Shown here: positions 8,131 through 14,681 of the stretch, in pieces
Numbering within the stretch: position 1 is the stretch's first letter
How the letters are laid out: the number at the start of each line of letters is the position of its first letter
From: JAAXHV01 sp965207165
GTDB taxonomy: Bacteria; Pseudomonadota; Gammaproteobacteria; Eutrophobiales; Eutrophobiaceae
Direction: 5' to 3'
Assembly: GCA_965207165.1 (NCBI GenBank)
Contig: OZ242265.1
Location: forward strand, 2,976,001-3,040,000
Length of the DNA stretch: 64,000 bases
Notes under the pieces: model-generated
What the model was told of the DNA's origin: nothing
Database searches by the model: none
The model's input: only the letters and a program-made list of their open reading frames with translations
Program-made: the position numbers and the translations under genes

Positions 8131-8417
8131 CAGCCTTCTTCCCGCTCCTGCGAGACCGCGGAACGCACTGCTGCATTCGGGTCGGCAGGACGCGGCAGGC
8201 TCCAGAAATCTTCCGGCAAGGACTTCTCAGCGCGCTTCAACAGACCTTTCTTTTCCATCTCTGTCAAGTGCTCAGGCAAGGATGCAATATCGGCGACAGG
8301 CAACAAACGCGCAACAGGCCGACCATGCTCAGTGATTAACAACTCCTCACCGGCCTTGACCTGACGCAAGCAAGCGCTTATCGACATTTTAAGTTGGGAA
8401 ACGGTTGTAGTCTGCAT
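8127..8417 (-). CDS. Phd/YefM-family antitoxin
   Basis: A 96-residue protein whose N-terminal half is a Phd/YefM DNA-binding fold, with VSQLKMSISACLRQVKAGEE and LLITEHGRPVARLLPV being the family hallmark. The charged C-terminal tail (LPEDFWSLPRPADPNAA) is the typical toxin-wrapping segment. It should neutralise the adjacent PIN toxin and repress its own promoter together with it. It is the first gene of the bicistron; the AT-rich 80 bp upstream (8418-8499) is the expected promoter/operator, though I could not define a convincing palindrome there. Confidence 0.9.
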   Translation of the reverse strand: MQTTTVSQLKMSISACLRQVKAGEELLITEHGRPVARLLPVADIASLPEHLTEMEKKGLLKRAEKSLPEDFWSLPRPADPNAAVRSAVSQEREEGW

Positions 8418-8499
8418 AAAAGACCTGTTTGGTTAAAATATATTGACTAATTTATACGATTTTCTATCATCAATCAACACATCTCCGTCCCGGGACGCA

Positions 8500-9675
8500 T
8501 TATTTAACCAGTTCGCTGCCGATAATCAGTTGCCGGATCTGTACCGTGCCGCCGCCGATTTCCAGGAGTTTGCCGCAGCGGTAAAGCTGGTTTATCTCCG
8601 TCTCGCGCATGAAACCCATGCCGCCGTGTACCTGTACGCCGTTGTCCAGTACGCGCATACAGGCGCGGCCTGTTTGCAGGAACACCGCGGCGCAGCGTTT
8701 CTGCAGTTCGCCCTGGCTCAAACCTTCTTTTTCCTCTGCAAATAACTGCTGCGCGGTCTGGTAGGTAAACGCCCGCATGGTTTCCACGTCGGTGTACATA
8801 TCGGCCAGCATGGCCTGCACCAACTGGAAATCGCCGATGGGCCGGCCAAACTGTTCCCGGGTTCGGGCATATTCAATGGATATGTCCAATGCCCGCTGCG
8901 CCACCCCCAGGTTGTAGAACCCCAGTACCAGGCGCTCGACGTTCAGGCCGCTCATCATGACTGCAACTCCCTTGTTCTCGCCGCCCATGAGGTTGTCTGC
9001 CGGCACCTCGCAATCGGTGAAAATCAGTTCGCCGGTGGGACTGCCGCGCCAACCCATCTTGTCCAGCTTCTGCGCGCTGCTGAAACCGGGAAACTCTCTC
9101 TCGACGATGAAGGCGGAGATGCCGTGATGCCCCTGCTCCGGGTCCGTCCTGGCATAAACGACCGCGATATCGGCCACCGGCGCGTTGGAGATGAACATCT
9201 TGCGGCCGTTGAGAATAAACTTATCGCCCTGCCTGACTGCCGCCGACTTCATGCTGCCCAGCGCATCCGAGCCGGCGCCAGGCTCGGTCATGCCCATGGC
9301 GCCGATCGCGCTTCCATCACAGAAACGCGGCAGGTATGTCCGTTTCTGCCCGGCGTTGCCGTTGCGCACGATATTGTGGACGCAAATATTCTCGCTGGAG
9401 AGCCAGGCCGCGCAGAATGAGTGGCTCCAGTAGGCCATGGCTTCAGCGGTGACGCACTGCGCCAGGAAATCCAGTCCCTGCCCGCCGAATTCTTCCGGGA
9501 CCGTCAGCCCCAGCAACCCGACGTCGGCGAGCGAGCGTAAACGTTCTTCGGGGAACCAGTCGTCCCGGTCCATCCTGTCGTTCAGCGGATGCAGTTCCTC
9601 CCTGCTGAAGCGATACACCGCATCGTAGACCTGCTGGTATTCGTCCGCGAAGCCGTATGAGGAGAGCTTGATCAT
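8500..9675 (-). CDS. Acyl-CoA dehydrogenase, isovaleryl-CoA/short-branched type base
   Basis: A 391-residue ACAD with MGMTEPGAGSD, LNGRKMFISNA, AQKLDKMGWRGSPTGELIF and the C-terminal GGMGFMRETEINQLYR. The EGT catalytic Glu is missing: the position reads IGGGTVQIR. Instead a Glu sits at about residue 247 in SGLNVERLV, the site used by isovaleryl-CoA dehydrogenase, so the enzyme should be active with branched or bulky acyl-CoAs. It heads leftward behind the racemase gene (transcribed racemase then ACAD), about 78 bp away across a short tandem repeat. It might act alone or pair with the ACAD at 3841-4989. Confidence 0.9.
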   Translation of the reverse strand: MIKLSSYGFADEYQQVYDAVYRFSREELHPLNDRMDRDDWFPEERLRSLADVGLLGLTVPEEFGGQGLDFLAQCVTAEAMAYWSHSFCAAWLSSENICVHNIVRNGNAGQKRTYLPRFCDGSAIGAMGMTEPGAGSDALGSMKSAAVRQGDKFILNGRKMFISNAPVADIAVVYARTDPEQGHHGISAFIVEREFPGFSSAQKLDKMGWRGSPTGELIFTDCEVPADNLMGGENKGVAVMMSGLNVERLVLGFYNLGVAQRALDISIEYARTREQFGRPIGDFQLVQAMLADMYTDVETMRAFTYQTAQQLFAEEKEGLSQGELQKRCAAVFLQTGRACMRVLDNGVQVHGGMGFMRETEINQLYRCGKLLEIGGGTVQIRQLIIGSELVK

Positions 9676-9700
9676 AACCTGTTGCCTTCAATCATTCCCA

Positions 9701-9768
9701 ATTCCTAATTCGTAATTCTTAATTCGTAATTCGTAATTCCTAACCCGTAATTCCTAACCCGTAATTCC
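9701..9768. repeat. Short imperfect tandem repeat (GTAATTC / GTAATTCCTAACCC units)
   Basis: About seven copies of a GTAATTC-like unit, separated by CTAA, TTAA or CTAACCC, run through the gap between the racemase and the acyl-CoA dehydrogenase. The last part has two exact 14-bp copies of CCTAACCCGTAATT. The repeat overlaps the end of the racemase gene, so the final residues GITG and the TAG stop of that protein are encoded by repeat sequence. It is AT-rich compared with its surroundings and looks like slippage-prone low-complexity DNA. Confidence 0.8.
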
Positions 9769-10929
9769 AGATATGATGTTGTCAGCCAACAATTCCGCGA
9801 TTCGCTCCCCGCTATACCCCCAATCCAGCAATACCTCTTCCGTGTGCTGTCCGGGTTCCGGCGGCGGCGACTGTATCTCCGCAGGGGTCCGGCTGAAGCG
9901 GGGCGCGGGCGCGGGTTGGACGACTCCGTCGATGCTCGCATAAGCGTCCCTGGCCTGCGCATGGGGGTGCTGCGTGGCTTCCGTCAGGCCCAGCACCGGC
10001 GCGAAGCAGGCATCGGAGCCATCAAATATTTCGCACCATTCATCCCGGGTTCTGGTCAGGAATATGTCCTGCAATTTGTCAGCAAACTCCGGCCAGCGGT
10101 CCTGGTTGTGCTGCTGCTTGCGCAGCTCCGGGTCGCTGATTTCAAGCCGGTCCAGCAATTCGCTGTAGAACCGCCCTTCAATCGGTGCAACGACCACGTA
10201 CTGATCGTCTTTGGTCCGGTAGGTATTCACGAAATGGGCGCCGCCGTCCAGGATGTTGCTGCCCCGTTGTTCTTTCCAGAGCCCTGCGGCCAGCAATCCG
10301 TAAAACGCCGTCATCATGGATGCCGCGCCGTCGATCATGGCCGTGTCAACCACCTGCCCCCGTCCTGATTTTGCCGTCTCCAGCATGGCGGCCAGCATTC
10401 CCATGGCCAGATACAGGGCGCCGCCGCCGAAATCGCCGATCAGGTTCAACGGATAAGCCGGCGCTTCGTCCTGTTTGCCGATACAGGCCAGGACTCCGGC
10501 GATACCGATGTAGTTGGGATCGTGTCCCGCGGTTTCAGCCAGCGGACCGTCCTGCCCCCAACCGGTCATACGGCCGTAAACCAGCCTCTCGTTGCGCCCC
10601 ATGCACTCATCCGGCCCCAGTCCCAGGCGTTCCATGACCCCGGGGCGGAACCCCTCGAACAGCGCATCGGCGCCGGCGCACAGGTCGAGGACAACATCCC
10701 TGCCCTGTGGTTGTTTCAGGTCTATGGCGATGGAGCGCCTGCTCCTGTTCATCAGCTTGTATTTCACAGGCATGTAAACGCCCAGTTCCACCTTGGTGAG
10801 GCGTTCGACGCGTACGATCTCCGCGCCCATGTCCGCCAGCAGCATACCGGTCAACTGGGTGGGGCCGACACCGGCAATCTCAATCAGCTTATAGCCGGAC
10901 AGGGGGCCTTTGGCGTTATCTGCAAGCAT
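9754..10929 (-). CDS. Alpha-methylacyl-CoA racemase-like family III CoA transferase (CaiB/BaiF fold)
   Basis: A 391-residue protein. The N-terminal LIEIAGVGPTQLTGMLLADMGAEIVRVE is the family III fold. GHDPNYIGIAGVL with His about 136 and LNLIGDFGGGALYL with Asp about 166 match the His/Asp acid-base pair of alpha-methylacyl-CoA racemase, including their 30-residue spacing. This makes racemisation of a 2-methyl-branched acyl-CoA more likely than CoA transfer. Such racemases prepare isoprenoid, phytol or sterol side-chain acyl-CoAs for S-specific acyl-CoA dehydrogenases, two of which are in this island. The extreme C-terminus is formed by a tandem repeat. Cotranscribed with the hot-dog gene 8 bp upstream. 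Confidence 0.87.
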   Translation of the reverse strand: MLADNAKGPLSGYKLIEIAGVGPTQLTGMLLADMGAEIVRVERLTKVELGVYMPVKYKLMNRSRRSIAIDLKQPQGRDVVLDLCAGADALFEGFRPGVMERLGLGPDECMGRNERLVYGRMTGWGQDGPLAETAGHDPNYIGIAGVLACIGKQDEAPAYPLNLIGDFGGGALYLAMGMLAAMLETAKSGRGQVVDTAMIDGAASMMTAFYGLLAAGLWKEQRGSNILDGGAHFVNTYRTKDDQYVVVAPIEGRFYSELLDRLEISDPELRKQQHNQDRWPEFADKLQDIFLTRTRDEWCEIFDGSDACFAPVLGLTEATQHPHAQARDAYASIDGVVQPAPAPRFSRTPAEIQSPPPEPGQHTEEVLLDWGYSGERIAELLADNIISGITG

Positions 10930-10937
10930 CGGGACGG

Positions 10938-11402
10938 CTACCAGTAACGTAACAGGAAAGTGCCGACGGCTACCGGGTCGTCCCGGCCGGCGACGTTGAA
11001 GGTGACGTCATAATGGACGGTGATGGCCTTGTCCTTTTTTGCCACTTCGGCGATGCGGGTAGTCGCGGTTACCCTGGCCCCGGCAATTATCGGCGCCAGC
11101 AGGCGAAACCGGTCCGTGCCGTAAAACAGGGCATTGATGCTGCCGTACTCGAAGGACTGGAAGAACAGGGTCGGGAACAGGGCCGGCAGCAAAAATAACG
11201 GGGCGATTACGCCGCCGAACTGTTCGTTGCAACGGTCCTCGTCCCAGTGGACCCATTCCTCGTTGTTTATGGACCTGCAAAATGCCTGTATCCTGTCCTT
11301 GTCGATTTCGAATGGTTCGGAGGTGGCGATAACCTCTCCCTCACGTTCCATAAACCATTGAATGTCATTGATAATCGTTTTTTCCGGCATGATTGTTGTC
11401 AT
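10938..11402 (-). CDS. MaoC/NodN-type hot-dog dehydratase
   Basis: A 154-residue hot-dog protein. EPFEIDKDRIQAFCRSINNEEWVHWDEDRC resembles the MaoC/NodN N-terminal helix region, and FGGVIAPLFLLPALFPTLFFQ the central hot-dog helix. A canonical D-x4-H pair is not clear: an HWDEDRC stretch occupies the equivalent place, so activity is uncertain. It is the first gene of the leftward racemase/ACAD operon, diverging from the PaaA-like gene across about 100 bp. The start is either ATG 11402 or ATG 11390; neither has a strong ribosome site. Likely role: hydration of an enoyl-CoA made by the neighbouring dehydrogenase. Confidence 0.75.
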   Translation of the reverse strand: MTTIMPEKTIINDIQWFMEREGEVIATSEPFEIDKDRIQAFCRSINNEEWVHWDEDRCNEQFGGVIAPLFLLPALFPTLFFQSFEYGSINALFYGTDRFRLLAPIIAGARVTATTRIAEVAKKDKAITVHYDVTFNVAGRDDPVAVGTFLLRYW

Positions 11403-11440
11403 TTAGTGAAGTTAACCGGTTCAGGCAATGTTGAGTGTGC

Positions 11441-11479
11441 TTAGTATAATGTTTGGCCGGATTTTATTAGCTATACTAA
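11441..11479. promoter_or_regulatory. Candidate operator/promoter in the divergent region before the PaaA-like operon
   Basis: TTAGTATA at 11441-11448 and its exact reverse complement TATACTAA at 11472-11479 form an 8-bp inverted repeat with a 23-bp spacer. A TATAAT hexamer lies at 11445-11450 inside the left arm. The arrangement, between two divergent catabolic operons and 27 bp upstream of the PaaA-like start, suits a regulator site. No regulator gene of the island is present in the window to pair with it. Confidence 0.4.
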
Positions 11480-11505
11480 TTCTAACACTACACAATATCT
11501 AAATA

Positions 11506-12483
11506 ATGGCCAAGACTGCACAACCCGGGTCAAATAATACCGCATACACGGAAGAGGAACTGAACGCTATCGAGGCGGCCATACTGCAACGCATCGAGGC
11601 CGGCGAGATCTTCGAGGACATGGATGATCTGTCACCGAAGTTCAAGGCAATATTGAAGATGACGGCGGACCTGGCCGCGGTCAGCGAGGTCTCCGTGCTG
11701 ACCTGGGCTTACACGGCTTACCGCACCGCCCCCGACATCGGCGCCAAGATCGCGGTGTGCGCCACCATCCTCGACGAGGTGGGCCATGCCTACCACCAGG
11801 GACTGCTCGCGGAACGCTTCGGCGTCGACATGCACCAGCGGGCGTTTGAGGATGACGTCGACACCATCTGGACCTGGCCGATCATGGAGGTGCCGTTGCG
11901 GAATTACATCGAGTTTGTCGTCATGCAGGCGCTGCTGGATCGCGCCGGGTTACACTGGACGAAAGATATCGAATTGCATTGCAGTTTTGCCCCGTATCGC
12001 AGGACCCTGAGAAAGGTCAATTTTGAAGAAGGCTTCCATATGCGTCATGGCGCCTTCTGGACCGAGTTTTACTGGAACCACTCGGACGAGACCCGCGAGT
12101 GGGTGCAGAAGGCGGTGGACTGGCTGTTCCCGTTCGGGGTGATGTGGTTCGGCAAACCCGACGACCTGCGCAACCGGCCCGACATGCTGAAATATCGCGT
12201 GCGCGGCTGGGGCAACGATTTCATGCGTGACAAATGGCTGCAGTCCGCCAGCGCGTTCTGCGACAAGCTGGGCATAAAAATACCGGCAAGTTTCGACAAG
12301 GAAAAGAACAAATGGGTGCTGGATATGCCCTACCCGATGCTATACGACGCGGAAAACTATCAATGGTCGTGGGAGGAATGTACCCAGAAGGAATACTGGT
12401 CCCACTCCCGCAAAGGCGGTCCGATGCGCCCCTCCGCCTATGACCGGTTGCGCCGCGAGGAATGGGGGGAAGCCCTTTGGTAG
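11506..12483 (+). CDS. PaaA-like catalytic (alpha) subunit of a phenylacetyl-CoA epoxidase-type diiron oxygenase
   Basis: A 325-residue ferritin-fold protein of the PaaA/PaaC family. A carboxylate-bridged diiron site is visible: E61 in the first helix, E91-x-x-H94 (LDEVGHAYH), D145, and E175-x-x-H178 (EEGFHMRHGAFW). Known PaaA epoxidises the aromatic ring of phenylacetyl-CoA as part of PaaABCE. The following genes supply PaaD-like, PaaB-like and PaaC-like proteins, so this is a complete oxygenase set apart from PaaE. The divergence from canonical PaaA and the surroundings (racemase, ACADs, Ltp2 module) suggest a CoA thioester other than phenylacetyl-CoA. There is almost no Shine-Dalgarno sequence before the ATG. 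Confidence 0.87.
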   Translation: MAKTAQPGSNNTAYTEEELNAIEAAILQRIEAGEIFEDMDDLSPKFKAILKMTADLAAVSEVSVLTWAYTAYRTAPDIGAKIAVCATILDEVGHAYHQGLLAERFGVDMHQRAFEDDVDTIWTWPIMEVPLRNYIEFVVMQALLDRAGLHWTKDIELHCSFAPYRRTLRKVNFEEGFHMRHGAFWTEFYWNHSDETREWVQKAVDWLFPFGVMWFGKPDDLRNRPDMLKYRVRGWGNDFMRDKWLQSASAFCDKLGIKIPASFDKEKNKWVLDMPYPMLYDAENYQWSWEECTQKEYWSHSRKGGPMRPSAYDRLRREEWGEALW

Positions 12484-12794
12484 TCACCACGGAACAGGTA
12501 CGCGCCGCGGCAGGCCGGGTGCTGGATCCCCATATCAATGTCAACCTGGATGAGATGGGGATGGTCAGCGCTATTTCCGTAGGGACTCAGGGGGACGTGG
12601 AAGTGTCCATCGTCTTTCCCTGCCTGGGTTGTCCTGCGTACACCATGTTGAAGGAACAGGTCAGGCACCAGGTTTCCAGGGTGAAAGGTGTCAAATCCGT
12701 CCGGGTGAAGGTCGACTGGGAAGGACACTGGGACCGGTCGCAGATGTCAGACCGGGCAAAACTGTATGCTCAGCAACACGGTTACCGGATTTAA
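12462..12794 (+). CDS. PaaD N-terminal domain-like MIP18/DUF59 Fe-S assembly protein
   Basis: A 110-residue protein matching only the DUF59/MIP18 half of PaaD: TEEQVRAAAGRVLDPHINVNLDEMG-like opening, then VSIVFPCLGCPAYTMLKEQV and VKSVRVKVDW. PaaD is thought to mature the metal or Fe-S centres of the Paa epoxidase. Canonical PaaD carries a C-terminal zinc ribbon in the same chain; here that part is a separate gene at 13055-13261, beyond paaB. The ATG at 12462 overlaps the PaaA-like stop by 22 bp; a TTG at 12477 is an alternative with a better-spaced purine run. Role inferred from family and position. Confidence 0.85.
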   Translation: MGGSPLVVTTEQVRAAAGRVLDPHINVNLDEMGMVSAISVGTQGDVEVSIVFPCLGCPAYTMLKEQVRHQVSRVKGVKSVRVKVDWEGHWDRSQMSDRAKLYAQQHGYRI

Positions 12795-12809
12795 GGCGGC
12801 GTTTCACTC

Positions 12810-13049
12810 ATGCCTTCAGGCAGTGCAGACAACAACGGTAATATCACGTTCGAAGTATTCGGCCGCGATCAGCTGGAGCGCCCCCTGTCCCACATCGGCA
12901 GTATCCAGGCGCCCAACCAGGACCTGGCCGTTGCCCGCGCCCGTTTCATGTATTCGGAACGGCAGTGGGTGGAGTTGTGCGTGGCGCCCTCGGAGTCTTT
13001 CGTTGCCTGCCTGTCTCCGGTCAGGCGCGGCAGCATCGGTATGGCCTGA
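12810..13049 (+). CDS. PaaB-like subunit of the phenylacetyl-CoA epoxidase-type complex
   Basis: A 79-residue protein with the unmistakable PaaB pattern: FEVFGRDQLERPLSHIGSI, then a helix LAVARARFMYSERQ and the strand VELCVAPSESF. PaaB bridges PaaAC heterodimers in the oxygenase. Its length is close to the family norm (roughly 90-95 residues in enterobacteria), being slightly short at the C-terminus. It lies 15 bp after the DUF59 gene and 5 bp before the zinc-ribbon gene. Confidence 0.88.
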   Translation: MPSGSADNNGNITFEVFGRDQLERPLSHIGSIQAPNQDLAVARARFMYSERQWVELCVAPSESFVACLSPVRRGSIGMA

Positions 13050-13054
13050 TAGTG

Positions 13055-13261
13055 ATGCCAGCCTCAGCAGACCAGCATGCCGGCAAGAACGGCGCCCCAG
13101 CGGAACGTCCCGAGCGCGAAGTCTTATGTCCCTGGTGCGAATCCCCGAACACCAGGATGGTCAGTCCGTACGGCCCCAGTGTCGCGGAAATGCTGTACAA
13201 ATGTGAGGATTGCCAGGACAGTTTCGGCTGGTTGAAGTGGGAACAACGCCTGCCCGAATAA
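13055..13261 (+). CDS. PaaD C-terminal zinc-ribbon domain as a free-standing small protein
   Basis: A 68-residue protein from the ATG at 13055, five bases after the PaaB stop. Two CxxC pairs, CPWC (25-28) and CEDC (50-53), with FGWLKW after the second, reproduce the C-terminal zinc ribbon that normally closes PaaD. Together with the DUF59 protein upstream it would rebuild a two-chain PaaD. The first 20 residues are low-complexity and charged. Function (delivery or repair of the oxygenase metal centre) is inferred. Extending the frame upstream would overlap paaB and is not supported. Confidence 0.8.
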   Translation: MPASADQHAGKNGAPAERPEREVLCPWCESPNTRMVSPYGPSVAEMLYKCEDCQDSFGWLKWEQRLPE

Positions 13262-13283
13262 AACGCCCCGGCAGACAGGAAAC

Positions 13284-14165
13284 ATGCAACTGAACAACAA
13301 GGTTAAGCCACTGCTCCAGGCAGAACTGCTGTGCATCGCCGACAGCAACTGGATACTGGGCCACTGGTATATCAACTGCATGCTGAACGGCCGCGAGCTG
13401 ACGGATTTTACATCCATGGCCGGTATCGCGGAGGAAAAACTGGGCCACACGCGGGCGCTGTTCAGGTTTCTTGAGGAAATTTATGGGTGTCCTGAATTTC
13501 AGCTTGAGTTCGGTCGTGACGCAAGCCGGATCCACAGCCCTGAATTCCTGGACCGACCCCCGGAGAACTGGGCCGATTTTATCACCACCCTGTTCCTGGC
13601 CGACCTGGGGTTATGGCGTTTCGCCGCGACCTTCATGGAAGGAAATTTCGCGCCTGTTGCAAACCTGGTCAGGCGCTTTGGCGAGGAATGCTATTTCCAC
13701 CAACTGTGTATCGACGGCTGGATAAAAAATTTTTCCCCGGCGGAAAAAAGCGAAGCCGGACTGGCGCTGATGAAGCGCTTGCCCCGGGCACTGGCATGGT
13801 TCGGCACCGACCGGCAATCTTCTGCCGATATATTGCTCGAAGAGGGGTTGCGGACCGTGTCGGTGCAGTCAGCGAGGGAAACGTTTTTCAACGACATAGT
13901 TGAAAAATTAGCGCCGCATATCGATGCTTCCGGTGAGCAGCTTGCCGATATCGCCAGGCAACCTTTGCCGGAAAAGTGGGACCCGGTGCGCCGCCGCCAA
14001 CCCGGCAGCGACATACCCGTCCGCCTCTGGGAAAGCGTGATCCCGACCAGTGAAGACGCGCAGATCGCCCGGCGTCCTCTTGCGGTCAGTATAAAAGACA
14101 ACATTGACCTGTTTCAGGCCGCCAAAAAAGACGAAACCGAGCCTGTGTTTGAAGCCGGCAGGTAA
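13284..14165 (+). CDS. PaaC-like structural subunit of the phenylacetyl-CoA epoxidase-type complex
   Basis: A 293-residue ferritin-fold paralogue of PaaA. It opens with LLQAELLCIADSNWILGHWY, as PaaC does, and continues with a helix GIAEEKLGHTRALFRFLEE and RRFGEECYFHQLC. At the positions where PaaA has the ExxH iron ligands it reads EKLGH and EECYFH, so the canonical diiron pair is lost, as in PaaC, which is the non-catalytic partner. It is slightly longer than E. coli PaaC (about 250), mainly in a polar C-terminal tail. Last gene of the oxygenase operon; it converges on the ferredoxin gene with a palindrome between. Confidence 0.84.
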   Translation: MQLNNKVKPLLQAELLCIADSNWILGHWYINCMLNGRELTDFTSMAGIAEEKLGHTRALFRFLEEIYGCPEFQLEFGRDASRIHSPEFLDRPPENWADFITTLFLADLGLWRFAATFMEGNFAPVANLVRRFGEECYFHQLCIDGWIKNFSPAEKSEAGLALMKRLPRALAWFGTDRQSSADILLEEGLRTVSVQSARETFFNDIVEKLAPHIDASGEQLADIARQPLPEKWDPVRRRQPGSDIPVRLWESVIPTSEDAQIARRPLAVSIKDNIDLFQAAKKDETEPVFEAGR

Positions 14166-14188
14166 GTTTCTTCAAAAGATGCAACTGG

Positions 14189-14208
14189 ATTCCCGCGTTC
14201 GCGGGAAT
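14189..14208. terminator. Palindrome ATTCCCGCG-tt-CGCGGGAAT between convergent genes
   Basis: A perfect 9-bp inverted repeat with a two-base loop lies between the PaaC-like gene (+) and the ferredoxin gene (-). It is the core of a widespread beta/gammaproteobacterial dispersed repeat and could act as a bidirectional hairpin terminator. There is no T-run, so termination is inference. Confidence 0.55.
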
Positions 14209-14258
14209 GGTATTGTCAAGGACATCCACCACGCCGGGTAACGTCATAATGATGTAGA

Positions 14259-14582
14259 TCAATTATCCGCTATCCGGAGGATGATTCCCTCCAGTTCATC
14301 GGTAACCCGGATCTGGCAGGCGAGACGGCTGTTGCTGCGGCGCCCCGGGACTGCGCACAGCATGGCCTCTTCCAGGTCTTCCATTTCAGGTAATTTATCC
14401 AGCCAGTCCGCGTCCACATAGGAGTGGCAGGTGCCGCATGCCGCGGCCCCGCCGCATTCAGCCAGCATTCCCTTAAGCTGGTGGTTGAACGCCCCCTCCA
14501 TGAGTGAATAACCGGATTCGACCTCAATCTCGTGCGGGTTATCGTCATTATCGATATAACATACCCTGGGCATAGCGGTCAT
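14259..14582 (-). CDS. Adrenodoxin-type 2Fe-2S ferredoxin
   Basis: A 107-residue ferredoxin from the ATG at 14582; an in-frame TTG at 14600 adds six residues and is less likely. The cluster ligands are C43, C49, C52 and C89 (CGGAAACGTC followed by LACQI), the C-x5-C-x2-C...C spacing of the bacterial/mitochondrial adrenodoxin class that serves P450s and some oxygenases. PaaE, the usual reductase of Paa epoxidases, is absent, and this gene faces the oxygenase operon, so it is the best local candidate for electron delivery. No ferredoxin reductase is next to it. Alternative: a general Fe-S ferredoxin of unrelated role. Confidence 0.88.
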   Translation of the reverse strand: MTAMPRVCYIDNDDNPHEIEVESGYSLMEGAFNHQLKGMLAECGGAAACGTCHSYVDADWLDKLPEMEDLEEAMLCAVPGRRSNSRLACQIRVTDELEGIILRIADN

Positions 14583-14681
14583 GATAAAAGATTTGTACAA
14601 AAGCGGCTAAGGTCTTTTTTCTATAGTAGACTATGACGTTTACCGGCTGGCCGGTATTTTTTCTGAAGTTGATAGTACAGA

